Shown here piece after piece: positions 16,822 through 26,227 of a stretch of DNA of 50,709 bases. The stretch spans positions 1 through 50,709 of the forward strand of contig JAFGGB010000189.1 of assembly GCA_016930775.1 (NCBI GenBank), in the 5' to 3' direction. This stretch comes from Deltaproteobacteria bacterium (lineage in GTDB: Bacteria > Desulfobacterota > Syntrophia > Syntrophales > UBA2210). A program made the translations under genes and the position numbers. Below the pieces are notes generated by a model, which did not search any database, had not been told where the DNA came from, and saw only the letters and a program-made list of their open reading frames with translations. Each line of letters starts with the position of its first letter. The first letter of the stretch is position 1.

Positions 16822-18654
16822 ATGAAACATTTGATAAGCGGCATTTGCGTCGCGCTGGTTCTTTTCCATACGGCTACTGCCGGCATTATCCTTGTCCCCG
16901 AATTTATCCAACGCACGGTCCATATAACGCTGGTTTTGGTCCTTGCCTTTCTGCTCCGGCCCTTCGTTAAGCGAGTTGACGGCCGGCTATCTTTCTTTAG
17001 CTGGATCCCTGTCGTTATTTCCGTTTTAACGGGCCTCTATATAGTCGTTTTCAACAATGACATAATGTTCAGTCAGGGGATGCTGAGCATGGAGATGATA
17101 GTGATCGGGTGGGTTATGATCCTCCTGGTCCTGGAACTCACGCGCCGGGTAACCGGCTGGGTGCTCACTCTGATCGCTGCGGTGGCTGTCCTCTACCCCC
17201 TCTTCGGCAAGTATCTGCCGGGCCTGATAGGGCACCGTGGATACACCATGGGGCGCATCTCCTCTACCCTGGGACTTTCTCTCGAAGGAATTTTCGGCGC
17301 TCCTCTGGGAGCGTCCGCGGAGTTTGTCGTCCTCTTCATCTTCCTGGCCGCGCTGCTTAATCAGTGCGGGATGGGACAGTACCTGCTGAAACTGGCGCTC
17401 TCAATGACCGGCCGGTTGACCGGAGGACCAGCCAAAACGGCAGTCATCGCCAGCGCTTTATTCGGATCGATCTCGGGCAGCTCCGTCGCCAATGTCGCCG
17501 GAACGGGAACGTTCACCATCCCCATGATGAAAAAGCAGGGGTTTCCCGCCCATATCGCCGGCGCCGTGGAATCCGTGGCTTCAACGGGCGGACAGATCAT
17601 GCCGCCCATCATGGGCGCGGCTGCTTTCATCATGGCTCAAATCCTGAATGTTTCGTATGTCGATGTGGTCAAGGCGGCCATCATTCCGGCCCTGCTGTAC
17701 TTCACATCGGTTTTCATGAGCATCCATTTCCACGCGTTGCGATTGAACATCAAACCGTTGGATGCCTCTGATGTCCCTTCGTTCTGGAAGACCCTCAAAG
17801 AGGGCTGGCATTATCTCGTACCTCTGGTCGTTTTGATTGTACTCATGGTGGTCGTCCGGTATACGGTGACCCTGTCGGTGCTCTGGTCGATTGCGGCCAC
17901 TTTCATCGTAACATGGTTCAACCGTGAAAGCCGCATCACCTGGAGCAAATTTGTGAAAGCCTGTGTCGATGCCGGCGAAAATGTTCTGACTGTCGCGGCT
18001 GCTTGCGCGGCGGCCGGCCTCGTGATCGGGAGCATCAATCTCACCGGGATTGGTTTTAAATTGTTTTCCCTCATCATGGGGCTCACGGGCGGAATCATGA
18101 TACTCGTCCTTATCTACACGATGTTCGGCTCCATAGTGATGGGAATGGGCGTTCCCACCACAGCGGCCTACATTGTCGTGGCTGTGACCTGCGCTCCCGT
18201 ACTCGTCGATTTCGGACTCTCGCCCATGGCTGCCCATATGTTCGTTTTCTACTTCGCCATTCTTTCGGCGATCACGCCTCCCGTGGCTCTGGCGGCTTAC
18301 GCCGCCGCGGGACTCGCCGGGGCGAGACCGATGAAAATCGCCTGGGCCTCCGTAGGCTTGGGCATCAGCGCCTTTCTCGTTCCCTTCATCTTTGTCTATA
18401 GCCCTCAGCTGCTGGGAGAGGGCGCCCCATTGAGAGTCCTCTTGGCATGCGTCACGGCTATAGTTGGAGTGACTGCCATTTCTGCCGCGTCCATTGGATT
18501 TTTCTTCATGGCGCCCCTCAAATGGCTTGAAAGGATTTTACTGGCCGGAGGAGGACTGATCCTGATCATTCCGGGAATCTTGACCGACATGATCGGTTTG
18601 GGCTTGGTGAGCATTGTCTTATTCCTCAATTACGTAAGAAAAAAGTCATCCTGA
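16822..18654 (+). CDS. TRAP transporter fused 4TM/12TM permease
   Basis: Inner-membrane component of the TAXI-TRAP system, 610 aa, with the small (DctQ-like) and large (DctM-like) subunits fused, as is usual for TAXI systems. Many hydrophobic helices cover the chain. The DctM signatures include GSISGSSVANVAGTG near residue 215 and the later GMGVPTTAAYI motif. ATG 16822 has AAGGA nine bases upstream; an earlier in-frame ATG at 16777 lacks one. Uptake is expected to be driven by a sodium or proton gradient. The receptor lies directly upstream and the E1 alpha gene 76 bp downstream. Confidence 0.93.
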   Translation: MKHLISGICVALVLFHTATAGIILVPEFIQRTVHITLVLVLAFLLRPFVKRVDGRLSFFSWIPVVISVLTGLYIVVFNNDIMFSQGMLSMEMIVIGWVMILLVLELTRRVTGWVLTLIAAVAVLYPLFGKYLPGLIGHRGYTMGRISSTLGLSLEGIFGAPLGASAEFVVLFIFLAALLNQCGMGQYLLKLALSMTGRLTGGPAKTAVIASALFGSISGSSVANVAGTGTFTIPMMKKQGFPAHIAGAVESVASTGGQIMPPIMGAAAFIMAQILNVSYVDVVKAAIIPALLYFTSVFMSIHFHALRLNIKPLDASDVPSFWKTLKEGWHYLVPLVVLIVLMVVVRYTVTLSVLWSIAATFIVTWFNRESRITWSKFVKACVDAGENVLTVAAACAAAGLVIGSINLTGIGFKLFSLIMGLTGGIMILVLIYTMFGSIVMGMGVPTTAAYIVVAVTCAPVLVDFGLSPMAAHMFVFYFAILSAITPPVALAAYAAAGLAGARPMKIAWASVGLGISAFLVPFIFVYSPQLLGEGAPLRVLLACVTAIVGVTAISAASIGFFFMAPLKWLERILLAGGGLILIIPGILTDMIGLGLVSIVLFLNYVRKKSS

Positions 18655-18730
18655 ATGCCTCTTCTTTTCGGTGCAGCCGGTCATGGGATAGGAAGGGACA
18701 TTTTTATTTTGTCTGTTTAAGGAGAATGTA

Positions 18731-19729
18731 ATGGAGATTTCACGGGAAATACTGATCGGCATGTATTCAAAGATGCTGCTCTTGCGACGGTTTGATGAAA
18801 AAGTTGTCGAGTTGTATCGGAGCGGCATGAAGGGATTGTATCATCTGACGGCCGGAGGAGAAGCGGTGGCCGTTGGCGTTTGCTCAGCTTTAAGCCAAGA
18901 TGATTATATTCTGAGCACCCACCGGGGCAAAGGCCATTATCTTGCCAAAGGCGGCGATCTTCAAGCAATTCTGGCTGAATTCATGGAAAAACAAACGGGA
19001 TGCAACAGAGGCAAGGGAGGACCCATGCATATTATTGACCCCTCCGTGGGCATGCTGGGCGCCAATGGCATCGTTGGATCGAGTCTTCCAATCGCCTGCG
19101 GGGCTGCACTTTCGGCGAAGCTTCGCCGCAGCGGGCAGGTAGCCGCAGCATTTTTTGGCGACGGCGCAGCCAACAGCGGGGTATGGCATGAATGCATGAA
19201 CCTTGCCGGCATTTGGAAGCTTCCCGTGATATTCGTTTGCGAAAATAATTTCTACCAGGAATCGGTCCCTGTTTCACGGCATTCATCCATTCAGGACCTT
19301 TATGCCCGAGCTGCCGGCTATAATATTCCGGGATACGGGATCGACGGCATGGATGTTTCGGCTGTATACGAAGCCGCCGTAGAGGCAGTGCAACGCGCCA
19401 AACGTGGAGACGGCGCCACTATGCTGGAATGCAAGACCTACAGGTTTCATGGCCATAGCGAGGCCGACCCGACGAAAGGACTAAGATATCGATCCGGAGA
19501 AGAACTGGCCGCATGGTTGGAGAAGTGTCCTCTAAAGCAGGCGAAGGCTCGTTTGCTCGAAAGGGGTTGGATTGCCGATGCGGAACTGGAGGCAATTGAC
19601 CAACGGTGCACTCAAGGGATCGAGGAAGCCGTGAATTTTGCGAAAAGCAGTCCTGATGTCCCTGCGGAATGGGCATTGAAAGATGTATTTACAGATGATC
19701 AAGGAGAGATCTGTCATGAAGGATGTTAA
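18731..19729 (+). CDS. 2-oxoacid/acetoin dehydrogenase E1 alpha subunit
   Basis: TPP-dependent decarboxylating subunit of a pyruvate- or acetoin-dehydrogenase-type complex, 332 aa. The TPP/Mg motif starts at GDGAANSG (143-150) and ends with ENN at 171-173; THRGKGHYLAKG (63-74) and YRFHGHSEADP are further E1 alpha hallmarks. The length and sequence fit AcoA/PdhA proteins. The true substrate (acetoin, pyruvate or another 2-oxoacid) cannot be told by eye. A strong ribosome site, AAGGAG, precedes ATG 18731. The 3' end overlaps the E1 beta start by 14 bp, so a coupled 1:1 heterotetramer is likely. Confidence 0.93.
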   Translation: MEISREILIGMYSKMLLLRRFDEKVVELYRSGMKGLYHLTAGGEAVAVGVCSALSQDDYILSTHRGKGHYLAKGGDLQAILAEFMEKQTGCNRGKGGPMHIIDPSVGMLGANGIVGSSLPIACGAALSAKLRRSGQVAAAFFGDGAANSGVWHECMNLAGIWKLPVIFVCENNFYQESVPVSRHSSIQDLYARAAGYNIPGYGIDGMDVSAVYEAAVEAVQRAKRGDGATMLECKTYRFHGHSEADPTKGLRYRSGEELAAWLEKCPLKQAKARLLERGWIADAELEAIDQRCTQGIEEAVNFAKSSPDVPAEWALKDVFTDDQGEICHEGC

Positions 19730-20687
19730 TTATAGGACTGTTGTTGCCGGGGCCATTCGGGAAGAAATGGAAAGAGATGAGCGGGTTTTTCTCATGGGTC
19801 AAGGCGTGCAGGCCGGCGGGAGCTACATGACGTGCGAGGGGTTGTTCGATCTGTTTGGACCGGATAGAGTCCGCGACACTCCCATATCGGAGGATTCCGT
19901 GGTCGGATGCGCAGTGGGCGCCGCTATCACCGGGCTGAGACCTATAGTGGAGATCCTGTATTGTGATTTTGCTCTTCGCGCGATGGATCAGATCGCCAAT
20001 CAGGCTGCTAAATATCGATACATGTCGGGAGGACGGATGGCGGCGCCTATGGTCATACGCACTTCCTGCGGATACGGCGCCAGCCGAGCCGCGCAGCATT
20101 CACAAAGCCTGGAGTCAATGTTTTTCCACTTTCCGGGGCTCAAAATAGCGCTGCCCTCTTCGGCCTATACGGCAAAGGGTCTTATGAAATCGGCCATTCG
20201 AGACGACAATCCCGTGATAATAATGGAATCATTCCAGTTTTACAGAACAGCGGGACCCGCGCCCGAAGGAGATTACACGATTCCCTTGGGAAAGGCCGAA
20301 GTTAAAAAAGAAGGAACAGATATAACGCTTCTGGCCATTTCCGCAATGGTTCCCCAGGCCATGAAAGCAGCCGATTCATTGGCCGGTGAAGGAATCGACG
20401 TTGAGGTGATAGATCCACTTACGCTGGTTCCTCTCGATATGGAAACAATCGTTAACTCCGTGCAAAAAACGAACCGATTGCTTGTAGTGGAAGGCGGAAC
20501 AAAGCGCGGAGGAGTCGGCAGTGAAATTATTGCCTCCGTTGTGGAAGAGGCCTTCGATCATTTGGACTGCCCTCCCTCACGCCTGGCTGTTCCCAACACT
20601 CCCATCCCCTTTGCATCCAACATGGAAGACTTAGTGCTTCCCAACAGCGCGAGCATAGCGAATGCAATCCGTAGAATGTTGAGATAG
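19716..20687 (+). CDS. 2-oxoacid/acetoin dehydrogenase E1 beta subunit
   Basis: Partner of E1 alpha, 323 aa, with transketolase-like pyrimidine-binding and C-terminal domains. Recognisable segments are DTPISEDSVVGCAVGAAITGLRP (about 60-82) with the activating glutamate in ISE, and DPLTLVPLDMETI in the C-terminal half followed by VVEGGTKRGGVGSEI. ATG 19716 has AAGGAGA about eight bases upstream, inside the end of the E1 alpha gene. An in-frame ATG at 19683 lies earlier but lacks a site. The E2 gene follows after 71 bp. Confidence 0.93.
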   Translation: MKDVNYRTVVAGAIREEMERDERVFLMGQGVQAGGSYMTCEGLFDLFGPDRVRDTPISEDSVVGCAVGAAITGLRPIVEILYCDFALRAMDQIANQAAKYRYMSGGRMAAPMVIRTSCGYGASRAAQHSQSLESMFFHFPGLKIALPSSAYTAKGLMKSAIRDDNPVIIMESFQFYRTAGPAPEGDYTIPLGKAEVKKEGTDITLLAISAMVPQAMKAADSLAGEGIDVEVIDPLTLVPLDMETIVNSVQKTNRLLVVEGGTKRGGVGSEIIASVVEEAFDHLDCPPSRLAVPNTPIPFASNMEDLVLPNSASIANAIRRMLR

Positions 20688-20758
20688 GAGTGATCGCGGC
20701 TGCGATTGATCTTCTATGACATGTAAATTGAAATATTGATTTAAGAGGAGAAAAAAAG

Positions 20759-21976
20759 ATGATCTCGGAAGTTAGGATGCCCCGTCTCGACGAGGACATG
20801 ACAGAGGGCACGATCAATAGCTGGCTGAAGAATGAAGGTGATTTTGTCAATACAGGCGAGCCTCTCGTAGAAATAGAGACTCAAAAGGTCAATTATCAAA
20901 TTGAGGCGCCTGGTTCCGGCATATTGAGGCTTATACTGGCCCACAGAGAAGAGGTTGTTCCGATAAATGCAATTATTGCCGTCATAGCGGATCATGATGA
21001 AGATATAAGTTTCTACCGTGCGTCAGTGCCGAAAAAAGATGAATCAGCTATCCCGGCGCCAACCGCTTCTGAATCCAAAGGCGCCGAAACATCAGAAGTC
21101 CGTGGGGATGAAACAAGGCGAATTGTCAGTCCTGTTGCAAGAAAGCTGGCAAGCGATATGGGTGTTGACCTGTCAAAGATTCAGGGTACCGGACCCGGAG
21201 GCCGCATCACCAAAGATGACGTCTTGAATTTCAAGTCCCGTAAAGAGGACCTCGTTGCGCCGGCGACAGAGAGAAGAATTCGTCAGACCCTTCCTTTTTC
21301 AGGCGTCCGTAAAACGATAGCAACCCGATTGTCGGAGAGTTGGCGCAACAGCCCGAGGGCGCAAAACTACATGAGCGTCGATGTCACGGAACTCTCCAGA
21401 ATTCGCGAGAAAAATAAGGCGGTATGGAAAGAGAAACATGGAGTAAGTCCGTCGGTGAACGATGTGATCATAGCAGCCGCGGCCATTGCCCTCAGAGAGC
21501 ATCCTATCGTGAACTCCGCATTACAGGAGGGGAAGATCGAAGTCTATGAAGACATCAACATCAGTATAGCCGTAGCATATGAAAAGGGTCTCATTACTCC
21601 GGTGGTGCGCAAGGCGGATGCCCGCGATATTTTTAATATAGCGCGGGAAAGTCGCCGTTTGGCCGACACGGTGAGAAAGAGCGAGCATACCTCTCAGATG
21701 CTTGCCGGCAGCACGTTCACAATAACTAATCTTGGAATGTACGATGTTGAATTCTTCGTTCCCATAATAAATCCGCCGGAAAGCGCTATCCTGGCCGTTG
21801 GCAAGGTCGAGAGGAAACCTGTCGTAATCAATGAAGCCATTGCTATTCGGTCCATGATGAGATTGTGTCTGGCTTATGATCATCGCGTGCTTGACGGCGT
21901 TGTTGCAGCGCACTTTCTTGCATCTGTCAAGGCCGTGCTTGAGAATCCAAAAATGGTGATTCCTGAGGAAAATTAA
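20759..21976 (+). CDS. Dihydrolipoamide acyltransferase (E2)
   Basis: Core acyltransferase of the complex, 405 aa. One N-terminal lipoyl domain (about 1-78) has the lipoylated lysine in IETQKVN (K43). A peripheral-subunit-binding domain (about 121-156, with GTGPGGRITKDDV) follows a flexible Ala/Pro/Ser linker. The catalytic domain (about 178-405) ends with the active-site motif YDHRVLDG (H375, D379). A GAGGAG site precedes ATG 20759. The complex needs lipoylation, and lipB and lipA are encoded in the same cluster. Specificity (acetyl versus longer acyl) is not clear. Confidence 0.93.
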   Translation: MISEVRMPRLDEDMTEGTINSWLKNEGDFVNTGEPLVEIETQKVNYQIEAPGSGILRLILAHREEVVPINAIIAVIADHDEDISFYRASVPKKDESAIPAPTASESKGAETSEVRGDETRRIVSPVARKLASDMGVDLSKIQGTGPGGRITKDDVLNFKSRKEDLVAPATERRIRQTLPFSGVRKTIATRLSESWRNSPRAQNYMSVDVTELSRIREKNKAVWKEKHGVSPSVNDVIIAAAAIALREHPIVNSALQEGKIEVYEDINISIAVAYEKGLITPVVRKADARDIFNIARESRRLADTVRKSEHTSQMLAGSTFTITNLGMYDVEFFVPIINPPESAILAVGKVERKPVVINEAIAIRSMMRLCLAYDHRVLDGVVAAHFLASVKAVLENPKMVIPEEN

Positions 21977-22132
21977 TGCTGTGGTCTCAAAAGAGATTTT
22001 ATTGAATGAGAACGCCGTCGGTGCGGCAAGGCGCTTCAGATAAACAATATCATCAAAGAATCGATTGCGGCATGAGAAAACGGTTTGTTAATTCTCAACT
22101 CCGAGCGCATTCGAAAGGGGGGTGATTGGCCG

Positions 22133-22990
22133 GTGGAAGACCTTGGCAAGAAACTAAACGAGCTATGCAATGCACAACCTTTTAACATGGCGTGGCATGT
22201 TAAAGATGTTACGTCGGGGAAAAGCGCCGACAGGGCAGGCAGCATGGTTGTCGCTTCCCGCAGCACACGCAAGGTGTCCATCATGATGGCGCTGCTGAAG
22301 GCTATCAACGACGGCGCATTCAGCATGACAGAGCAGATCAGGATTCTTGAGAAGTATCAGAATACCACGTCTGGCGTGACTCCTTTTCTGCTGCCCAATC
22401 TCGAATTGTCCTTGCGGGATGCCATGATACTGATGATTATTGTGAGCGACAATCCTTGCACGGCCACAATTGTCGACATGCTTGGAACCGAATATATCAA
22501 CAAGTATTGTCAATCAATCGGGATGAAGCATACTATTCACCGCTTTTCGCTGCCGCTGCCGACGACGGATCTGAACGTCAATACGGTTATCAGCGCGCGC
22601 GATCAAGGGCTGTTATTGGAAATGATCCTCAAGGGAAGCCGGCGCGAGGCGGAAGCTGCAAACTTGGGATGCACTATGGAACAATGCAGGTTTGCCCTTA
22701 ATGTCATGAGCTGGCAACGGTGCGATCTCAAGATAGCTTCAATGCTTCCCGTGCTATGGCCGCCAAACCCGAATAAGGGTGCGATGGTGGCAGGCAAGGG
22801 AGGCATTGGTCCCGGCATGCATTGCGAGACGGGAATCGTCTTTCGGGACGGAAAACCCCTGTTCATTCTCTGCATGTACACGTGGGATGTTCCTGAGACG
22901 TTGCACGACGGAACGCCAGGAGCAGCCGGCGTTTCGCGATTCATGGGTCTGCTTGCGAGGACTGTGTGGGATGCCCTGAGCGGCATGTAA
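22133..22990 (+). CDS. Class A beta-lactamase-fold serine hydrolase
   Basis: Penicillin-binding-protein/beta-lactamase-like serine hydrolase, 285 aa from a GTG start preceded by GGGGGTGAT. The SxxK motif is S44-T-R-K47, an SDN triad lies in IIVSDNPCTATIVD, and the third motif reads KGG (AGKGGIG) instead of KTG. There is no signal peptide, so it should be cytoplasmic, unlike a resistance beta-lactamase. It sits between the E2 and E3 genes of a dehydrogenase complex, which argues for a metabolic hydrolase (amide, ester or lactone) in the same pathway. The frame is open upstream to a TTG at 22085. Function is inference. Confidence 0.8.
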   Translation: MEDLGKKLNELCNAQPFNMAWHVKDVTSGKSADRAGSMVVASRSTRKVSIMMALLKAINDGAFSMTEQIRILEKYQNTTSGVTPFLLPNLELSLRDAMILMIIVSDNPCTATIVDMLGTEYINKYCQSIGMKHTIHRFSLPLPTTDLNVNTVISARDQGLLLEMILKGSRREAEAANLGCTMEQCRFALNVMSWQRCDLKIASMLPVLWPPNPNKGAMVAGKGGIGPGMHCETGIVFRDGKPLFILCMYTWDVPETLHDGTPGAAGVSRFMGLLARTVWDALSGM

Positions 22991-23066
22991 GTTGGGCTGC
23001 TCCGCATTGTCCTATTGTTTGTTACGTCAGAAACTATGGTTGTTAACTTAAAAACGAGGATGCGAG

Positions 23067-24458
23067 ATGTCTGAAAAAGAGCAAAGGATCATAGTTGTTG
23101 GTGGAGGACCAGGAGGATACGTAGCCGCCATCGAGGCGTCGCATTGCGGCGCGAAAGTCACCCTGATTGAGAAGGACGCCCTTGGCGGCACATGCGTCAA
23201 TCGCGGCTGCATACCGACAAAGGCTCTCGTTCAGACGGCCAATATGCTGCATGAAATCGGCAGGGCCGGCGAGTATGGCATAGTTGTCAATGGATATGCA
23301 CTGGATTTTATCAAAGCCTCAGAGCGGAAAAGCAAGATCGTCAAACAGTTGCGGGACGGCGTAGCCTACTTGATGAAAAAGAATAAGATAACGGTCCTTC
23401 ATGGGACAGCCTCGATTCTTGACAGCGGCAGAGTTCTCGTATCGGGCAATGAACGACAGGAAATCTCGGCTGATAAAATAATTATTGCCTCAGGTTCCCA
23501 GCCCGGTTCTATTCCTGTCGAAGGCGTCGAAGATAAGGGCGTCATGAACAGCGATGACGCCCTAGAAATGAAAATCCTTCCCAAGAAGATGGTCGTAATC
23601 GGCGGCGGAGTGATCGGTCTTGAATTCGCGCAGATATTCAAGCGAATGAGTGTGGATGTGTCAGTGATAGAAATGATGCCTCAGATACTGCCCACGGAGG
23701 ATCATGACATTGCACGGCATCTCGAACGGGCCTTGAAAAAAGAAGGCATCGATATATACGTCAACGCGAAAGTTGCCTGCATCACAACCGCGCCTTCAGG
23801 CGAAAAGCAGGTTCTATTCACCGTAAACGGCATTGAAAAAGCGCTGGAGTGCGAAAAGGCGCTGGTTGCAGTAGGTCGGGTTCCTTACACCGAGGGCCTG
23901 GGTCTGGAGCAGATAGGCATTGCCCTTGAGAAGGGTCGCATACCTGTAAACGAGCGCATGGAAACAACGGTAAAAAACGTCTACGCAATTGGCGATGCCG
24001 CAGGAGGCCTCATGCTTGCTCACAAGGCAATGGCCGAAGGCCGATGCGCGGCGAAAAACGCGCTGGGCATCGAATCTGCGATGAATTACAAGGCCGTGCC
24101 TCGATGCATATGGACCTCGCCCGAGGTGGCTGCAGTCGGTTTGACTGAACTTCAAGCGCGGGAACAGCATGATGATGTGAAGGTCGGTTCGTTCCCCTTC
24201 ACTGCCAACGGCAAGGCAAAAATTATCGGTGAAACTCAAGGCTTCGTCAAAATTATATCGGAGAGTCGCTATGGAGAAATACTGGGAGTCCATATTCTTG
24301 GACCTCATGCAACCGAGATGATCGCGGAATCTGTTTTGGGTATGCAAATGGAAGCCAGCTTTCATTGCTTAAACGAGACGATTCATCCCCATCCCACGTT
24401 ATCGGAAGCGCTTGTCGAGGCAGGCCTTGGCTTGGAGGGGAAATCGATTCATATTTAA
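23067..24458 (+). CDS. lpdA: Dihydrolipoamide dehydrogenase (E3)
   Basis: FAD-dependent enzyme reoxidising the lipoyl group with NAD+, 463 aa. The FAD fingerprint GGGPGGYVAA is at 12-21, the redox disulfide is C43/C48 in GGTCVNRGC, an NAD-binding GGGVIGLEFA lies in the middle, and the C-terminal HPHPTLSEAL carries the catalytic His-Glu pair. A GAGGAT site precedes ATG 23067. The stop is immediately followed by the lipB ATG. It completes the E1-E2-E3 set of this cluster. Confidence 0.96.
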   Translation: MSEKEQRIIVVGGGPGGYVAAIEASHCGAKVTLIEKDALGGTCVNRGCIPTKALVQTANMLHEIGRAGEYGIVVNGYALDFIKASERKSKIVKQLRDGVAYLMKKNKITVLHGTASILDSGRVLVSGNERQEISADKIIIASGSQPGSIPVEGVEDKGVMNSDDALEMKILPKKMVVIGGGVIGLEFAQIFKRMSVDVSVIEMMPQILPTEDHDIARHLERALKKEGIDIYVNAKVACITTAPSGEKQVLFTVNGIEKALECEKALVAVGRVPYTEGLGLEQIGIALEKGRIPVNERMETTVKNVYAIGDAAGGLMLAHKAMAEGRCAAKNALGIESAMNYKAVPRCIWTSPEVAAVGLTELQAREQHDDVKVGSFPFTANGKAKIIGETQGFVKIISESRYGEILGVHILGPHATEMIAESVLGMQMEASFHCLNETIHPHPTLSEALVEAGLGLEGKSIHI

Positions 24459-25202
24459 ATGCCCATGATTGAAATGAAAAGCGATGTCAACGAATCGGAA
24501 GGCTGTCTGAGAGGGTTCTGTGCTGTTTATCATTTGGGCACTGTGGATTACACAACCGCCTATAGTCTTCAGCAGAATCTTCAAGAGGCGCGAATCGATG
24601 GTCTCATAGATGACACCATACTGCTCCTTGACCATAATCCTGTGATAACCCTGGGGAAGAGCGGCAATAAAAACAATGTGCTCGTATCTCAGGAATATCT
24701 CAAAACGCAGCAGGGTATTGATGTGCTTCGGACTGACAGAGGAGGAGACGTAACATTCCATAATATCGGACAAATCGTCGCCTACTTTATTGTCAATATC
24801 GAAGATCTGGGAATATCGGTTTATCAATATGTCCGATCGCTGGAAGAAATAGTCATAAAAACGCTTGAGGACTTCGGCATTACGGGAGATCGAGACGCAC
24901 AACATCCCGGCGTCTGGGTCGGCAATAAAAAGATCTGCGCGATTGGATTAAATGTTACACGGGGAGTAAGCATGCATGGCTTTGCACTGAATGCAAACAA
25001 TGATCTTTCAATAACCTCGTACATTAACCCCTGCGGCCTGCATGACAGAGGTGTAACTTCATTGAGGGAATGCTTGTCTCAAGCGGTCGATATGAAAACC
25101 GTTGTCACATCACTGCTTCACAAGATGGATTTGATATTGGATGTAGACATAGCATTCCACGAAGCAGGCGCCCAAGATCCTGATTTTTTGAAGGTGTTTT
25201 AG
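24459..25202 (+). CDS. lipB: Octanoyltransferase LipB
   Basis: Transfers octanoate from acyl carrier protein to lipoyl-domain lysines, the first step of lipoate synthesis. The 247-aa protein has RGGDVTFHNIGQ (94-105), the conserved lysine in NKKICAIG (K158) and the catalytic cysteine in INPCGL (C192). The usual HGPGQ is here HNIGQ, a change at a normally conserved loop. ATG 24459 abuts the lpdA stop with no spacer; M3 or M6 could also be used, as no ideal ribosome site is present. It lies in the dehydrogenase operon directly before lipA, suggesting lipoylation dedicated to this complex. Confidence 0.93.
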   Translation: MPMIEMKSDVNESEGCLRGFCAVYHLGTVDYTTAYSLQQNLQEARIDGLIDDTILLLDHNPVITLGKSGNKNNVLVSQEYLKTQQGIDVLRTDRGGDVTFHNIGQIVAYFIVNIEDLGISVYQYVRSLEEIVIKTLEDFGITGDRDAQHPGVWVGNKKICAIGLNVTRGVSMHGFALNANNDLSITSYINPCGLHDRGVTSLRECLSQAVDMKTVVTSLLHKMDLILDVDIAFHEAGAQDPDFLKVF

Positions 25203-25203
25203 T

Positions 25204-26157
25204 GTGATGCCCGCACAGGCTTCGAGAATGCCCTCATGGCTTACTGCCAGCGTTCCTGCCGGATCCGACCTGAAGCTCGATGAAATGAGGCAGCTTCTGT
25301 CTAACAGGAGGCTCAATTCTGTATGTCAAAGCGCGCGCTGCCCCAACATTGCCCATTGCTTCTCCAGAGGAACGGTCACCTTCATGATTCTCGGCGATGT
25401 CTGTACTCGAAACTGTCTTTTTTGCGGAGTCGCCAAGGGAATTCCGGGAAAGCCTGATGCTGATGAGCCAAGCCATGTAGCTGAAACCGTCTCATTGTTA
25501 AAGCTCAGACACGTCGTCATTACATCGGTTACCCGAGACGATCTGTGCGACGGAGGCGCTGCACATTTTTCCAATGTGGCCGATGAAGTCCGCACGAGAA
25601 ATCCACATACGGCCATCGAATTGTTAATTCCGGATTTTCAGGGGTCCCTCGACTCGATGCAAACAATAGTCAATTCTCAACCGGATATCGTCGGTCACAA
25701 TATTGAAACAGTGCCAAGAATTTTCAAAAAGCTGCGAAAAGAAGCTTCCTTCGAGAGATCTCTGGATATGCTTGCAGCAGCCAAGAATGGAAAAAGTTCG
25801 ATATTGACAAAATCAGGTTTCATGGTTGGCCTGGGAGAAAAAGAAGGAGAAGTGATAGATCTCCTTTCCGCATTGCGCGATGTCCGGTGCGATATTGTTA
25901 CTATCGGTCAATACTTGAGACCTTCATCATCCCGGACGCCCGTTGTCGAGTATATAAAACCGTCTGTCTTCGAATGCTACAGGGAAATGGCCGTGTCAAT
26001 GGGATTTAAAGCCGCATTGTCGGGGCCATTGGTTCGAAGCTCATTTAACGCATTAGAATTGCTAGATAATATTGATGAAGGTTTCAGGGGCGGCCTTGAG
26101 AGAAACACAGAGAAATGCAACCAAGCCATATTGAATGTTGCCGTCGAAAGCGATTGA
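25204..26157 (+). CDS. lipA: Lipoyl synthase LipA
   Basis: Radical-SAM enzyme inserting two sulfurs into the octanoyl-lysine of E2, 317 aa. The auxiliary cluster ligands are C41-x4-C46-x5-C52, the radical-SAM cluster is C67-x3-C71-x2-C74, and the serine ligand motif is R278-S-S-F (usually RSSY). The start is GTG 25204 or ATG 25207, one base after the lipB stop. Together with lipB it can make the cofactor for the E2 encoded upstream without exogenous lipoate. Confidence 0.95.
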   Translation: MMPAQASRMPSWLTASVPAGSDLKLDEMRQLLSNRRLNSVCQSARCPNIAHCFSRGTVTFMILGDVCTRNCLFCGVAKGIPGKPDADEPSHVAETVSLLKLRHVVITSVTRDDLCDGGAAHFSNVADEVRTRNPHTAIELLIPDFQGSLDSMQTIVNSQPDIVGHNIETVPRIFKKLRKEASFERSLDMLAAAKNGKSSILTKSGFMVGLGEKEGEVIDLLSALRDVRCDIVTIGQYLRPSSSRTPVVEYIKPSVFECYREMAVSMGFKAALSGPLVRSSFNALELLDNIDEGFRGGLERNTEKCNQAILNVAVESD

Positions 26158-26227
26158 CCATCAAAGTCTGAATAATATTGTTGATATTCCGATGAAGAGC
26201 GACATGAACTAAATCCGGAGGGGACAT

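Noticed and set aside
22085-22990. Possibility that the serine hydrolase is an antibiotic-resistance beta-lactamase
   Set aside because: No signal peptide, KGG in place of KTG, and a position inside a dehydrogenase operon argue against it.
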